Shown: positions 1 through 9,042, numbered from the stretch's first letter. The stretch: 64,000 nucleotides of DNA from Candidatus Microbacterium colombiense (GCA_029203165.1 CP119308.1:1736001-1800000); one strand, 5' to 3'. Numbers and translations: made by a program. The notes: generated from the sequence alone by a model not told the origin.

Positions 1-937
1 ACTCGCCCCGCGCCCAGGATCCGAACCACCCCCACCCCTGGATCGGCTTGAGTGCCACGAAGTCGAGCGTCGTGTTCCACAGGTTCCCGCGGATCGAGAA
101 GTCCGAGCCGGCGTCGAGGAGAGCGATGATCTGATGGCGCAGCGCGAAGGCCACGGTGAGGGCGAGCGCGACCAGGATGCCCAGCATCCATTGGACGAGG
201 TTCCGACGCTCCGCCGATGCGTGCCGCACGATCGTGAGCGCGACCGTGACGACGCCGACGGCAGCCGCCAGCACCAGCACGGTCGGAGACGAGGAGAGGA
301 AGGCGAGCGCGCCCGCCAGAGCGATCGAGCCGACCGCAACCGGGGGACCGACCGACTGGGTGCGCCACTCGATCACGAAGGTGATCAGAGCGATGACCGC
401 GATGAAGCCGAGCATGTTGCGGCTGCCGAAGATGCCCTGGATGGGGCCGCCTTCCGCCAGATGCCCCTCGACGCCGAGGAATGTGAACGGCACATCGAGC
501 AGGATGCCCGAGAGGATCTCGACCGCGAGCGACACCGAGAGCAGGGCGCGCAGCGTGTCGCCGATGGCCCGGACGGTCTGGAGCGTGTCGCGGATGTGTC
601 CGACCGTCAGCGCCAGGAAAGCGAAGCCGAACAGCGACATCCACCCGAAGAATGTGTCGGATCTGTCCGTGGTCCAGACCAAGCTCACGAGTGCCCAGCA
701 CAGGAACGCGAACAACGATGACGGCGCGATGCGCAGCGGTGACAGCTCATCGCGGCGCACCCAGAGGATCGCGGCGCCCAGCAGGCACAACGCGGTGATG
801 ATCGCGGCCAGGGTGACCGTCGATGTCATCCGCTCGATGGCGAACGACGCGAAGACCGCTCCGAGCACTGCGAGGGTGAAGGCGCGTGCCATCTCCGCCG
901 AACCGAGCAGGCGGAAGAGCCGCTGAGCCGGTGTCAC
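1..937 (-). CDS. O-antigen ligase-like membrane protein (partial, 3' end outside window)
   Basis: The reading frame runs off the left edge, giving about 312 codons. It starts at a GTG (937-935) that overlaps the TGA of the upstream gene by four bases (GTGA), so the two are translationally coupled. The protein is a string of hydrophobic helices with a FGSRNMLGF segment and, near the truncated end, an IRGNLWNTTLDF / GWGWFGSW stretch, both typical of the Wzy_C (O-antigen ligase/polymerase) family. Such proteins join or polymerise lipid-linked glycans on the outer face of the membrane. It is a diverged neighbour paralogue of the next gene. Exact substrate unknown; family fairly sure. Confidence 0.75.
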   Translation of the reverse strand, partial: MTPAQRLFRLLGSAEMARAFTLAVLGAVFASFAIERMTSTVTLAAIITALCLLGAAILWVRRDELSPLRIAPSSLFAFLCWALVSLVWTTDRSDTFFGWMSLFGFAFLALTVGHIRDTLQTVRAIGDTLRALLSVSLAVEILSGILLDVPFTFLGVEGHLAEGGPIQGIFGSRNMLGFIAVIALITFVIEWRTQSVGPPVAVGSIALAGALAFLSSSPTVLVLAAAVGVVTVALTIVRHASAERRNLVQWMLGILVALALTVAFALRHQIIALLDAGSDFSIRGNLWNTTLDFVALKPIQGWGWFGSWARGE

Positions 938-2349
938 GGAACGCGCCGCTGTCGTGTGCCGCGCTCGAAGACCAGGTCGCGTTCGCCCACGCCGACCAGG
1001 GGGACGGACTTCAGCTTGAACGACAGCATGATGAGGAGCATCCACCCCCACAGCATGATCGGGGTCGACTCGGCGAGCCCCTGCACCAGCAGGACGACGG
1101 TGAACAGGCTCGGCAGAAGCGTGAGCGGCGAGTACGCACGACGCGCGTCGAGATCCCACCGCGGGCGATCGACGGCGAAGAACCACGCGCGCCAGAGCAG
1201 ACTCAGATAGGCGATCGCCATCAGGATCACTCCGAGCACACCCAGCTGCATGAGGACATCGAGCCACATGTTGTGTGCGTGGAACACCGTGATCCCGTGG
1301 TCCTCGATCCAGTGGGCGAAGGCGGGATCCGTGGGGATCCACGGGCTCGAGAAGCCGTTGCCGAAGATCGGGTGCTCAGCGGCGCGGGCGAGCACGCTCG
1401 ACCAGATCTTGTTCGAGCGTCCCGTCAGGTCCGAGCTGCGGCCGAGAGCGGCGAGCAGGGGTTCGCGCAACAGCCACACCGCGACTGCTCCGACGACCGT
1501 GGTTCCGATGGCGATCGTGTAGATGCGCGTGCGTGCTCCGGGGGTTCGAGCGCGACGCATGGCCAGAGCCACCACGAGCACCACAGCCGCAGCGGCGGCA
1601 CTGGCGAATGCGGTGACGGACGAGGTGCGGAACAGGAAGTACAGCGCCAGCAGCGTCCACAGGGCGAGTGTGGTGCGCCACCGCGCGCGCGCCGCGAACA
1701 GCACGCCGAAGGTGATGATCGCGAACACGCAGATGATGGCGAGCAGATTGGCGTTGCCGACGATGCCCTGGATCCGCCCACCGTCGAGGAGGTTGTCGCG
1801 CACCCAGTACCACTGCGGGTCGATCTTTCCGTCGGGAAGGGTGAGGAAGTTCGGCAGCAGCGGTCCGTGCAGGACCAGCGACACCCACAGCTCGATCGCG
1901 AGCGACAGCCCGAGGATCCACTTGAACGCGGACGAGAGGGCCCGCACGATCTCGTTCCACGTGAGCACGTGGACGATGAACAGGGCGTTCACCGTGACGG
2001 AAGCGAGGAGGAACCACGTGATGAGCGTCGGTCCCCGCCATTGCGACCAGGCGACCGAGACGAGCGCGAGGGTCACGTACCCCAGCGCTGTCCAGGGAAG
2101 ACGGCGCCAGCGGAACGGCTGCGGGCGGGCACGGGCGATCGGCGGAACGCCGATCGCGACGGTCGCGAGGGTGAACACCACGAGGGTGATGCCCGCGCCG
2201 ATCTCACCGAGCAGGTTGTAGACCGCGGAGTGTGCGAACGTGACCACGAGCACGAGGATCACGTAGCCGCGCAGCAACAGATGGCCCGTCGATTCGCGCT
2301 CGGGAGCGGCAGGTCGGGCCGCGACCGGGTGCTTGGTGTACTGAGCCAT
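934..2349 (-). CDS. O-antigen ligase family membrane protein
   Basis: 471 residues, about ten to twelve hydrophobic helices. The GIVGNANLLAII segment in mid-protein and HPIFGNGFSS ... HAHNMWLDVLMQLGVLG in the C-terminal third match the Wzy_C pattern (conserved N-N/L and H-N-xx-L after the large periplasmic loop). Likely attaches or polymerises a surface polysaccharide at the outer membrane leaflet. The ATG at 2349 follows a TAGCCT box by seven bases, so the transcript is probably leaderless. It is the first gene of a coupled pair with the partial paralogue downstream. Substrate cannot be told from sequence. Confidence 0.8.
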   Translation of the reverse strand: MAQYTKHPVAARPAAPERESTGHLLLRGYVILVLVVTFAHSAVYNLLGEIGAGITLVVFTLATVAIGVPPIARARPQPFRWRRLPWTALGYVTLALVSVAWSQWRGPTLITWFLLASVTVNALFIVHVLTWNEIVRALSSAFKWILGLSLAIELWVSLVLHGPLLPNFLTLPDGKIDPQWYWVRDNLLDGGRIQGIVGNANLLAIICVFAIITFGVLFAARARWRTTLALWTLLALYFLFRTSSVTAFASAAAAAVVLVVALAMRRARTPGARTRIYTIAIGTTVVGAVAVWLLREPLLAALGRSSDLTGRSNKIWSSVLARAAEHPIFGNGFSSPWIPTDPAFAHWIEDHGITVFHAHNMWLDVLMQLGVLGVILMAIAYLSLLWRAWFFAVDRPRWDLDARRAYSPLTLLPSLFTVVLLVQGLAESTPIMLWGWMLLIMLSFKLKSVPLVGVGERDLVFERGTRQRRVP

Positions 2350-2356
2350 CGCGTTC

Positions 2357-2362
2357 AGGCTA
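2357..2362 (-). promoter_or_regulatory. -10 box (TAGCCT) of leaderless O-antigen ligase gene
   Basis: On the minus strand TAGCCT ends seven bases before the ATG at 2349. This spacing puts the expected transcription start at or next to the start codon. No clear -35 is seen. Confidence 0.5.
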
Positions 2363-2405
2363 CCGCGCCGGGCCCCGCGCGTCGCAGGGCGTGCGCGCGC
2401 GGCTC

Positions 2406-2411
2406 TACGCT
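2406..2411 (+). promoter_or_regulatory. -10 box (TACGCT) of manA
   Basis: TACGCT is followed by six bases (gggggc) and the ATG of manA at 2418. The geometry predicts a leaderless mRNA and also decides the start in favour of 2418 over the upstream in-frame GTG at 2391. Confidence 0.5.
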
Positions 2412-2417
2412 GGGGGC

Positions 2418-3554
2418 ATGCTGCTGAGTCTGACGAACACCCCCCGTGACTATGCGTGGGGATCCGATTCCCTCCTGGCGGAGCTGGAAGGGCGCACTCC
2501 GGCCGGTGGCCCCGAGGCCGAGGTCTGGTTCGGTGACCACCCCGGCGACCCCGCCGACGTGGCCGAAGGCGGAACCCTCGACCAGGTCACGGGAGGCACT
2601 CTTCCGTACCTGCTCAAGCTGCTCGCTGCCGGCCAGCCGCTCTCGATCCAGGTGCATCCCACGATCGCGCAGGCGAAGGACGGATGGGCGCGGGAGAGCG
2701 CCAAGCCGCTCGACGATCCGACGCGCAACTATCGCGACGACAACCACAAACCCGAGCTGATCGTCGCTCTGAGCGAGACGTTCCAGTCGCTGAGCGGACT
2801 GCGCCCGGTGCGCGACACGCTCGCCCTGCTGCGCACGCTCGGTGAGAGCGCGGCCGTCAGCGAACTCAGCGAGCGCCTGACCGGGGACGATGACGCGGAC
2901 ACCCTTCGCGCGACGATCGGGTGGCTGCTGAGCGGTGATGCGCAGACTCAGGTCGACGAGATCATCGCGGCCGTCTCGGCGGCCGCGGCCCGGACAGACG
3001 CAGGGGAGTGGGCCACCACGATCCGTGCCATCGCCGGTGTCGCGCTGGCGTATCCCGGGGATCCCGGCGTGGTGGTCGCTCTGTTGATGAACCACGTGGT
3101 TCTCAACCGGGGCGAAGGCGTGTTCCTTCGTGCCGGACTGCTCCACGCCTACCTCGAGGGTCTGGGTGTCGAGATCATGGCCGCCAGCGACAACGTGCTC
3201 CGCGGTGGGCTCACGCCCAAACGCATCGATGTGCCGGAGCTCCTCTCGGTCGTCGACTCCGCGCCCGGCGAGGTGCCGGTGCTGCGTCCTGACGCAGCGG
3301 GGGCCATCACGTCGTACCCGGTCCCCGTGCCGGACTTCGCCCTCGACCGTGTGCTCCTGACCGGCGGATCCGTCACCCTCCCGGTCGCGGGGCCGACGAT
3401 GGTGCTCGCCACGGCGGGCACCGTCTCGATCTCCGCTGCGGCGGAGGACTCGCGCAGGATCGCCGTCGGAGCCGCCGCGTTCGTGTCGGCCGACGAGAGC
3501 GAACTGCATCTGACCGGCACGGGCGAGGTGTTCGTCGCCTCACCCGGACGCTGA
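2418..3554 (+). CDS. manA: Mannose-6-phosphate isomerase, class I
   Basis: Interconverts fructose-6-phosphate and mannose-6-phosphate, supplying GDP-mannose for glycans. 378 residues. The metal and active-site segments of type I PMI are present: QVHPT near residue 79, NHKPELI near 110, and HAYLEGLGVEIMAASDN with the RGGLTPKRID loop near 240-275. Start chosen at ATG 2418 because it follows a TACGCT box by six bases and gives the canonical N-terminus LLSLTNTPRDYAWG. It stands next to whiB2, glycosyltransferase and DUF3499 genes, an actinobacterial arrangement that also includes manA in mycobacteria. Confidence 0.93.
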   Translation: MLLSLTNTPRDYAWGSDSLLAELEGRTPAGGPEAEVWFGDHPGDPADVAEGGTLDQVTGGTLPYLLKLLAAGQPLSIQVHPTIAQAKDGWARESAKPLDDPTRNYRDDNHKPELIVALSETFQSLSGLRPVRDTLALLRTLGESAAVSELSERLTGDDDADTLRATIGWLLSGDAQTQVDEIIAAVSAAAARTDAGEWATTIRAIAGVALAYPGDPGVVVALLMNHVVLNRGEGVFLRAGLLHAYLEGLGVEIMAASDNVLRGGLTPKRIDVPELLSVVDSAPGEVPVLRPDAAGAITSYPVPVPDFALDRVLLTGGSVTLPVAGPTMVLATAGTVSISAAAEDSRRIAVGAAAFVSADESELHLTGTGEVFVASPGR

Positions 3555-3576
3555 GGACCGCACGGCCAACCCCTCG

Positions 3577-3613
3577 GGCGTGTCGTATTCGTGGAAAACG
3601 GGTGCGACACGCC
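3577..3613. terminator. Nine-base-pair hairpin downstream of manA
   Basis: GGCGTGTCG (3577-3585) and CGACACGCC (3605-3613) are perfect inverted repeats separated by 19 bases. It lies 23 bases after the manA stop. There is no T-tract, so it is either a GC-type actinobacterial terminator or a protein-binding site upstream of whiB. Confidence 0.35.
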
Positions 3614-3665
3614 GACTGATGCTCAAAAACCTTCAAGAGACCATTGAGGGTTTACTATCCGCGAC

Positions 3666-3694
3666 TTGACCCGAGCGAATGACACGGGTGTAAT
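3666..3694 (+). promoter_or_regulatory. Housekeeping-type promoter of whiB2-like gene
   Basis: TTGACC (3666-3671), 17-base spacer, TGTAAT (3689-3694). This is the best -35/-10 pair in the window and is expected to start RNA near 3700, about 45 bases before the whiB start codon. Confidence 0.6.
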
Positions 3695-3745
3695 TAGGCA
3701 TGAGCACGGCCCGCCGGGGGGCGGAGACAGGGTTGGGAGATCGAG

Positions 3746-4063
3746 ATGACGGGATACCGTTCCGACGTACCGGAGAACTGGTTCGTCGATCCGATCAACC
3801 TCGGAGTCCCCGGGGTGCGGAAGCCGGATGCAGAAGACGACAGCACTCTCGCATGGCAGAGCGACGCGCTCTGCTCGCAGACCGATCCCGAGGCGTTCTT
3901 CCCTGAGAAGGGTGGGTCCACTCGCGATGCGAAGAGGATCTGCACCACGTGCGACGTCCGCGGCGAATGCCTCGAGTACGCACTGAACAACGATGAGCGG
4001 TTCGGCATCTGGGGCGGGCTCTCCGAGCGCGAGCGTCGCAAGCTCAAGCGTCGCGCGAGCTGA
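3746..4063 (+). CDS. whiB2: WhiB-family iron-sulfur transcription factor (WhiB2/WhmD-like)
   Basis: 105 residues. Four cysteines, C43, C66, C69 and C75 (C-x22-C-x2-C-x5-C), are arranged to hold a [4Fe-4S] cluster; GIWGG at 87-91 is the WhiB turn that contacts the sigma factor, and the RERRKLKRR tail is the DNA-binding basic segment. WhiB2-type proteins control septation and sporulation in actinobacteria. The longer acidic N-terminus and the position beside manA, DUF3499 and a metallopeptidase gene match the WhiB2 branch. A GGGAG ribosome binding site precedes ATG 3746. The branch assignment is inferred from context and length. Confidence 0.88.
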   Translation: MTGYRSDVPENWFVDPINLGVPGVRKPDAEDDSTLAWQSDALCSQTDPEAFFPEKGGSTRDAKRICTTCDVRGECLEYALNNDERFGIWGGLSERERRKLKRRAS

Positions 4064-4165
4064 CTCGTTTCCTGCGCCGCGTGGTCGGCGAGACCCGCAC
4101 CACTGTGGAACCACGTCTTCGCGGGCGCGCCGCAGACAGTACTCCAGGGTCGCCTGAGCGGCGCA

Positions 4166-4171
4166 TAGGCT
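4166..4171 (+). promoter_or_regulatory. -10 box (TAGGCT) of glycosyltransferase gene
   Basis: TAGGCT lies nine bases before the ATG at 4181, predicting a transcript with a leader of only about two or three bases. Confidence 0.45.
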
Positions 4172-4180
4172 GACGACGTC

Positions 4181-7100
4181 ATGCCAGCCCGAGTTCACGC
4201 CATCATCGTCGCGCGCGCCGGATCCTCATCCCGCGCGCAGCTCCTCCGCACACTCGAAGCGATCCGATCCCAGACCGCACCCGTGTCCGCCGTGACACTC
4301 GTGGTGTGCGGCGATGCGTCCACGGCCCGCGAGAGCGACGCGGTCGCGAGGACGGTCGAGGGCATCATCGAAGCTCGCGGCACCACGTCCTTCGCAGAGG
4401 CGATCGAGCTCGCGCGCCCTCGGGTCGCCGAAGGATCGGCCATCTGGCTGCTCGCGCAGGACACCGCCCCTCACTCGCGGGCCCTCGAACGACTGACCGG
4501 GACGCTCGAGCGTTCCCCCTCGGCGGCGATCATCGCTCCGAAACTCGTCTCGACCGACAACGAGCGCGAGATCGTGTCGCTCGGCACGAGCATGACCGCA
4601 CTCGGCCGGTCGGTCGAACTCGCCGCGGGCGAGCTCGACCAAGGGCAGCACGACGGTGCTGATGATGCGCTGGGCGCCGATATCCGTGGAATGCTCATCC
4701 GTGCCGAGGTGCGCGACGCGCTGCGCCCCGACCCTGCTCTGGCGGGCGCCGACGAGGGGCTCGATCTCGGCGTCCGCGCGCGGCTCGGCGGCGGTCGCGT
4801 CGTCCTCGCGCCGAGCGCGCGCGTGTCTGCTGCTCCGGATGGGCCCGCCGCCCTGCCGCTCGGCGGTGCTCGTCGTGCCTTCGTCTCCCGTCTCGCGCAG
4901 CTGCACCGGCGGCTGGCCTACGCGCCTGGCCCCGCCGTGCCCCTGCACTGGCTCACACTGCTTCCTCTGGCGCTGTGGCGGTCTGTCGTCCATCTCATCG
5001 GCAAGCGTCCCGAGGCCGTACTGCCCGAGTGGGGCGCCGCCGTCACGGCGATGGCGCGGATCGGGGCGATCCTGCGATCGCGCGCGCAACTGCGCGCCTT
5101 CCGAACGTCGTCGTGGGCGACCATCGCGCCGTTGCGCGTCACGGGGTCGGAGCTCCGCCGACGTCTGGATGACGGTCACGGCAGCGAAGGAGGGGTGGTC
5201 AGTGAACTGCGCTTCTTCTCGGGTGGGGGAGCCTGGGCCGTGCTCGCGGCGCTCGCCGTCAGCATCGGCGCGTTCACGACCATGCTGGCCTGGCCCGCAC
5301 TCGGCGGCGGCGGGCTGCTGCCCCTGCGGGAGACCGTCAGTGCATTGTGGAGCGATGCCGCCTGGGGGCTCCGCGGCGTGGGCGTCGACATCGTCGGGCC
5401 CGCCGACCCCTTCGCCGGCGTCGTGGCTGTGCTCGGATCGATGTGGCCCGCGGGTCCCTCGTATTCGATCGTCCTGCTCTGGATCCTGGCGCTCCCGCTC
5501 GCGGTGCTCGGAGGATGGTTCGCCGCGACCCGCGTCACGGATCGGGCAGGTCTCCGCATCTTCGCCGGTGTCGTCTGGGCTCTGGCGCCCACCTTCCTCA
5601 CCGCACTGGTGGAAGGCCGCCCCGCGGCCGTGCTCGTGCATCTGCTGCTGCCGTGGCTGTTCCATGCCGCGGCCGTCGCGCATCGTTCCTGGGGCGCGGC
5701 GGGGGCCGCCTCCCTTCTGCTCGCGGCCGTCGCGGCATGCGCTCCGTCGCTCGCACCCGCCCTCGCGCTGCTGTGGGTCATCGCACTGGCGATCACCCTG
5801 GCGACGGCGCAGTTCCGCGGGGCCGTACGCCTGATCTGGTTGCCTGTGCCGACGATCGCGATGTTCGCCCCGCTGATCTTCTGGCAGCTCGCGCACGGGA
5901 CGCCCCTGGCGCTGCTCGCCGATCCGGGGCTCGTCAGCGCGGATGCGTCGTCGACCGGTGACATCACGAGCCGGCTGGCCATCGCTCTCGGCTTCCCGAG
6001 CACGGACCTCGCCGGATGGATGTCGTTCGGTGCCCTTCCTCTCGGAATCTGGTGCGCGGCCCTGTGCGCGCCGCTCGCTCTTCTCGCCCTCTCGTCGGCG
6101 GTCGCGCCACGCTGGCGCGCAGGAATCACCCTTCTGGTCGTCGCTCTCGCCGGCCTCGCGACGTCGTTCCTCGCTGTCGGCATGGTCGTGAGCTTCACGC
6201 AGGGCATGCCCGTGGGGGTCTGGCCGGGTGCCGGACTGAGCCTTGCCTGGATCGGCATCGTCGGGGCGGCGCTCGTCACGCTCGACACCGCCGTCACGCT
6301 CCCTCGGCTTCGTTCCGCGGCGACCATCGTGGCGGCCCTCGCGCTGATCGTGTGCGCCGTACCGGCCCTCACCGCCTTCCACCTCGACCGCTCCGCGCTC
6401 ACGAACGGTCCGCAGTCCACGCTTCCGGCGTATGTCGCCGCTCAGCCCGCGTCAGACAGTCCGGTCGGCACACTCATGCTGACGCCGCAGAACGACGGTG
6501 GACTGGCGGTCGACGTGGTCTGGGGCGCGAGCGAGACCCTCGGAGCCGAGACGACCATGCTGTCGACCGCCACGGAACCGCAGGGAACCGACATCACGAC
6601 GCTCTCGGTCGATCTGCTGTCGGCCCGCGACTTCGACGCGCCGGGCGAGCTCGCCGCGCACGGGATCAGCTACGTGCTTCTCGCGCAGAAGGACGGCGGG
6701 GAGAGCGACAAGGCGCGGGCGCTTCGCACGGCAGCCACCGCGTCGGTCGACCAGCGTCCCGGATTCGTGCACGCGGGGACCACCGAGCGCGGTGTGCTGT
6801 GGCGCCTCGAAACGGACGTGGCCGACAGGACGGCGCTCTCCGGTTCCCAGGAGGGGACCGCGCGACTGGTCGTCACCCTGCAGCTGCTCGCCGTGCTCGC
6901 GGCCCTGCTGCTCTCGGTACCGACGCGGGCCTCTCGGCGAGCGGCGCGTGCGCAGTCGCGCATCGTCGGGCGCGCACCGGACGAGCCCCTGATCCTGCCT
7001 CGGCACGTGGACGACGACGATTTCGGGTCTGCGGCCGACGTGGTGAGCAGTGCGGGAGACGACGGCGCCGCCCCGCCGGAGGGTGATGTGACGATCGAAT

Positions 7101-7213
7101 CCCCGCCGGTGGGCGAGGCCGTCGAGATATCCGAGGTGCAGGAGCCGGATGTGCAGCCGGTGCAGGATGCCGATGCCGTGAGAGAAGAGCGCGCGCCGGA
7201 GGAGGAACGATGA
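4181..7213 (+). CDS. Large membrane glycosyltransferase (GT2-like N-terminus)
   Basis: 1010 residues. The first ~230 residues have the GT-A layout: HAIIVARAGSSSRAQLLRTL, then a WLLAQDTAPHSRALE segment in place of the usual D-D-D metal site, then LGADIRGMLIRAE. From about residue 250 to 740 there are a dozen or more hydrophobic helices, then an extracellular-type domain and a last helix near 905-925, followed by an acidic cytoplasmic tail. Family members sit beside WhiB2 and DUF5719 in many actinobacteria and are thought to act in cell-envelope glycan synthesis. The stop overlaps the DUF5719 start by four bases (ATGA). Donor and acceptor unknown. Confidence 0.8.
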   Translation: MPARVHAIIVARAGSSSRAQLLRTLEAIRSQTAPVSAVTLVVCGDASTARESDAVARTVEGIIEARGTTSFAEAIELARPRVAEGSAIWLLAQDTAPHSRALERLTGTLERSPSAAIIAPKLVSTDNEREIVSLGTSMTALGRSVELAAGELDQGQHDGADDALGADIRGMLIRAEVRDALRPDPALAGADEGLDLGVRARLGGGRVVLAPSARVSAAPDGPAALPLGGARRAFVSRLAQLHRRLAYAPGPAVPLHWLTLLPLALWRSVVHLIGKRPEAVLPEWGAAVTAMARIGAILRSRAQLRAFRTSSWATIAPLRVTGSELRRRLDDGHGSEGGVVSELRFFSGGGAWAVLAALAVSIGAFTTMLAWPALGGGGLLPLRETVSALWSDAAWGLRGVGVDIVGPADPFAGVVAVLGSMWPAGPSYSIVLLWILALPLAVLGGWFAATRVTDRAGLRIFAGVVWALAPTFLTALVEGRPAAVLVHLLLPWLFHAAAVAHRSWGAAGAASLLLAAVAACAPSLAPALALLWVIALAITLATAQFRGAVRLIWLPVPTIAMFAPLIFWQLAHGTPLALLADPGLVSADASSTGDITSRLAIALGFPSTDLAGWMSFGALPLGIWCAALCAPLALLALSSAVAPRWRAGITLLVVALAGLATSFLAVGMVVSFTQGMPVGVWPGAGLSLAWIGIVGAALVTLDTAVTLPRLRSAATIVAALALIVCAVPALTAFHLDRSALTNGPQSTLPAYVAAQPASDSPVGTLMLTPQNDGGLAVDVVWGASETLGAETTMLSTATEPQGTDITTLSVDLLSARDFDAPGELAAHGISYVLLAQKDGGESDKARALRTAATASVDQRPGFVHAGTTERGVLWRLETDVADRTALSGSQEGTARLVVTLQLLAVLAALLLSVPTRASRRAARAQSRIVGRAPDEPLILPRHVDDDDFGSAADVVSSAGDDGAAPPEGDVTIESPPVGEAVEISEVQEPDVQPVQDADAVREERAPEEER

Positions 7214-8592
7214 GCGGGACACGGGCGGTACGCGTGGTCGCGACCGGTGCTCGACTGGTCACCGGAGTGGCGGTGGCCGCTGCGTGCGTGGTGGGCGTGG
7301 TGACGGCGATCCATGCGCCCTGGCCGGAGGTCACGCACGAAGCGGCTCAGGTTCAGGTCACGCCTCTCCCCGGCGACAGCATTCTCGTGTGCAACGGAGA
7401 CCTTCGCGCTCTCGGCAGGGATTCCTCCGATCCGCTCAGCATGTGGTCTGCCTCATCGCCGACATTCACCGTCGACGGTACGAACGGTGCTCCGACGATC
7501 GCAGAGCTGCAGGTCGCCGATCTGGTCGGTGCGGGTTCCGTGCGCACGGTCACCGGGACGGTCGACGGGCGCACGGCGCCCTTGATCGCCGCCACCGAGT
7601 CCGCGACGGTCTCGGCCGACGATCTCAGCGGTTTCGCTGCGCTCCCGTGTGGCACACCGCGCCTGGAGTCCTGGCTCGTCGGTGGCACGGTGGCGACCGG
7701 GTCCTCCGATCTGATCGTGCTGACGAACGCGGCCGAGGTGACGTCGACCGTGACGCTGTCGGTCTACGGCACGAGCCGCAGCACTCGCACCGTCGTCATC
7801 CCCGCCCGCACGCAGGCGTCGCTTCCACTGGCGTCGATCGCCGCGGGCAACACCTCGCCGGTCGTGCAGGTCTCCGCCGACGGTGCGCCCGTGCGCGCCG
7901 TCCTGCAGTCCTCGCTGGTGCGCACTCTGGACCCTGCCGGCGTCGACCTGCAGGACGCTGTTCCCGGTGCCCAGCTGCATCCGATCCTGGCCGGTGTGCA
8001 GTCTTTCGCGGCTGACGGCGATGATGCCGAGATGACAGTGCTGCGCATGCTGGCTCCCGACGACGCGGCTCAGGCCCAGGTCACGGTCCGTGCGACGGGC
8101 GAGACCGCTGCGGTGAACGAGTTCACGGTGTCGCTGGTGGCCGGCGAACCGGCCGATGTATCGCTCAGCGGCCTGGAGCCCGGCGAGTATTCGGTGCAGA
8201 TCGATGCCGATGCTCCGATCGTCTCGGCCGTCAGACAGCAGGATGGGCTCGCACGCGACTCCGATTTCGCCTGGGTGACGCCGGCGCCGGAGATCGACTC
8301 GGACGCCCTGTTCGCTGTTCCCGCAGGTCCCGCGCCGACACTCCACCTGGTCAACGAGGAGGACTCCGACGTCACCGTGACGCTGGAACCGACCTCAGGG
8401 GCGACCGGGGCTGAGGTGTCGATCCCCGCCGGTGGATCGATCGACGTTGCTCTGACCGAGCGGACGACCTACCGGCTGTCGACGACGGGAACCGTGCACG
8501 CCGCGATCACGATGAGCGCAGCCGGCGCGCTGGCGGCCTGGCCGCTGGAGCCGAGCGCCGGTGCGGCGCAGAGCATCACCGTCTATCCCTGA
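7210..8592 (+). CDS. DUF5719 family exported protein
   Basis: 460 residues. A single N-terminal hydrophobic helix (about residues 15-37) acts as signal or anchor; the rest is a Thr/Ala/Val-rich extracellular beta-type protein with repeated patterns such as VTSTVTLSVYGTS and DSDVTVTLEPTSG. This is the companion always found after the large WhiB2-linked glycosyltransferase, and the four-base ATGA overlap indicates coupled translation and joint action at the envelope. No catalytic motif is visible. Molecular role not known for the family. Confidence 0.8.
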   Translation: MSGTRAVRVVATGARLVTGVAVAAACVVGVVTAIHAPWPEVTHEAAQVQVTPLPGDSILVCNGDLRALGRDSSDPLSMWSASSPTFTVDGTNGAPTIAELQVADLVGAGSVRTVTGTVDGRTAPLIAATESATVSADDLSGFAALPCGTPRLESWLVGGTVATGSSDLIVLTNAAEVTSTVTLSVYGTSRSTRTVVIPARTQASLPLASIAAGNTSPVVQVSADGAPVRAVLQSSLVRTLDPAGVDLQDAVPGAQLHPILAGVQSFAADGDDAEMTVLRMLAPDDAAQAQVTVRATGETAAVNEFTVSLVAGEPADVSLSGLEPGEYSVQIDADAPIVSAVRQQDGLARDSDFAWVTPAPEIDSDALFAVPAGPAPTLHLVNEEDSDVTVTLEPTSGATGAEVSIPAGGSIDVALTERTTYRLSTTGTVHAAITMSAAGALAAWPLEPSAGAAQSITVYP

Positions 8593-8616
8593 ACCGGCGC
8601 CGAGGCTCCTGCCTGG

Positions 8617-9042
8617 TCAGTGATCGTGCCCGAGATCCCACGGCTCTCGTCCGACATATTCCGCGGCGGCACGGAAGACGGCGCTCTCGATGGCCATCCG
8701 GCGGTGCGCGGCGTCATCGTGCCCAGGGGGGAGCAGTCGTTCGATGGGCAGTCGGAAGAGCACGATCCGGCGTTGCTCACGATCGAGATACCACCGGGGC
8801 ACGTCCTCGACAGCGTCGAAGCCGGGCATCGCTCCGATCTCGAACCGGACGTCCTGCAGCTCCGGCCAAGTGCCCCGCAGGAACTCCACCGCGGTGCCGA
8901 CCGTCAGATCGAAGCGGTCGATCCGGCCGTCGAGAGGCGCGAGAGGAGGACGCACGACTTCGCTGCGCCCGAGTCGGCCATGCCGTCCGTGCCTCGCACC
9001 ACGACGTGGCGCGGATGCGGGAGCACTGCGACGACGGGGCAT
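8617..9042 (-). CDS. Metallopeptidase family protein (DUF1025/zincin-like), degenerate
   Basis: 141 residues, converging on DUF5719. After a basic N-terminal tail rich in Arg and His, the core (FDLTVGTAVEFLRGTWPELQ ... PRWYLDREQRRIVLFRLPIERL) matches the actinobacterial Rv3259-like group classified with small zincin-like metallopeptidases. No HExxH motif is present; the corresponding helix reads IESAVFRAAAEYVG, so peptidase activity is doubtful. The ATG at 9042 is preceded by TAGACT with six-base spacing, supporting this start. Conserved position between DUF5719 and DUF3499 genes. Confidence 0.72.
   Translation of the reverse strand: MPRRRSAPASAPRRGARHGRHGRLGRSEVVRPPLAPLDGRIDRFDLTVGTAVEFLRGTWPELQDVRFEIGAMPGFDAVEDVPRWYLDREQRRIVLFRLPIERLLPPGHDDAAHRRMAIESAVFRAAAEYVGREPWDLGHDH

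Noticed and set aside
134..2427. Long plus-strand frames over the O-antigen ligase genes
   Set aside because: Both minus-strand proteins show membrane helices and Wzy_C motifs; the plus frames are Arg/Asp/His-rich shadows.
4226..6382. 718-codon minus-strand frame inside the glycosyltransferase gene
   Set aside because: Translation is Arg/Gly/Glu/Gln-rich low complexity; the plus frame has clear helices and motifs.
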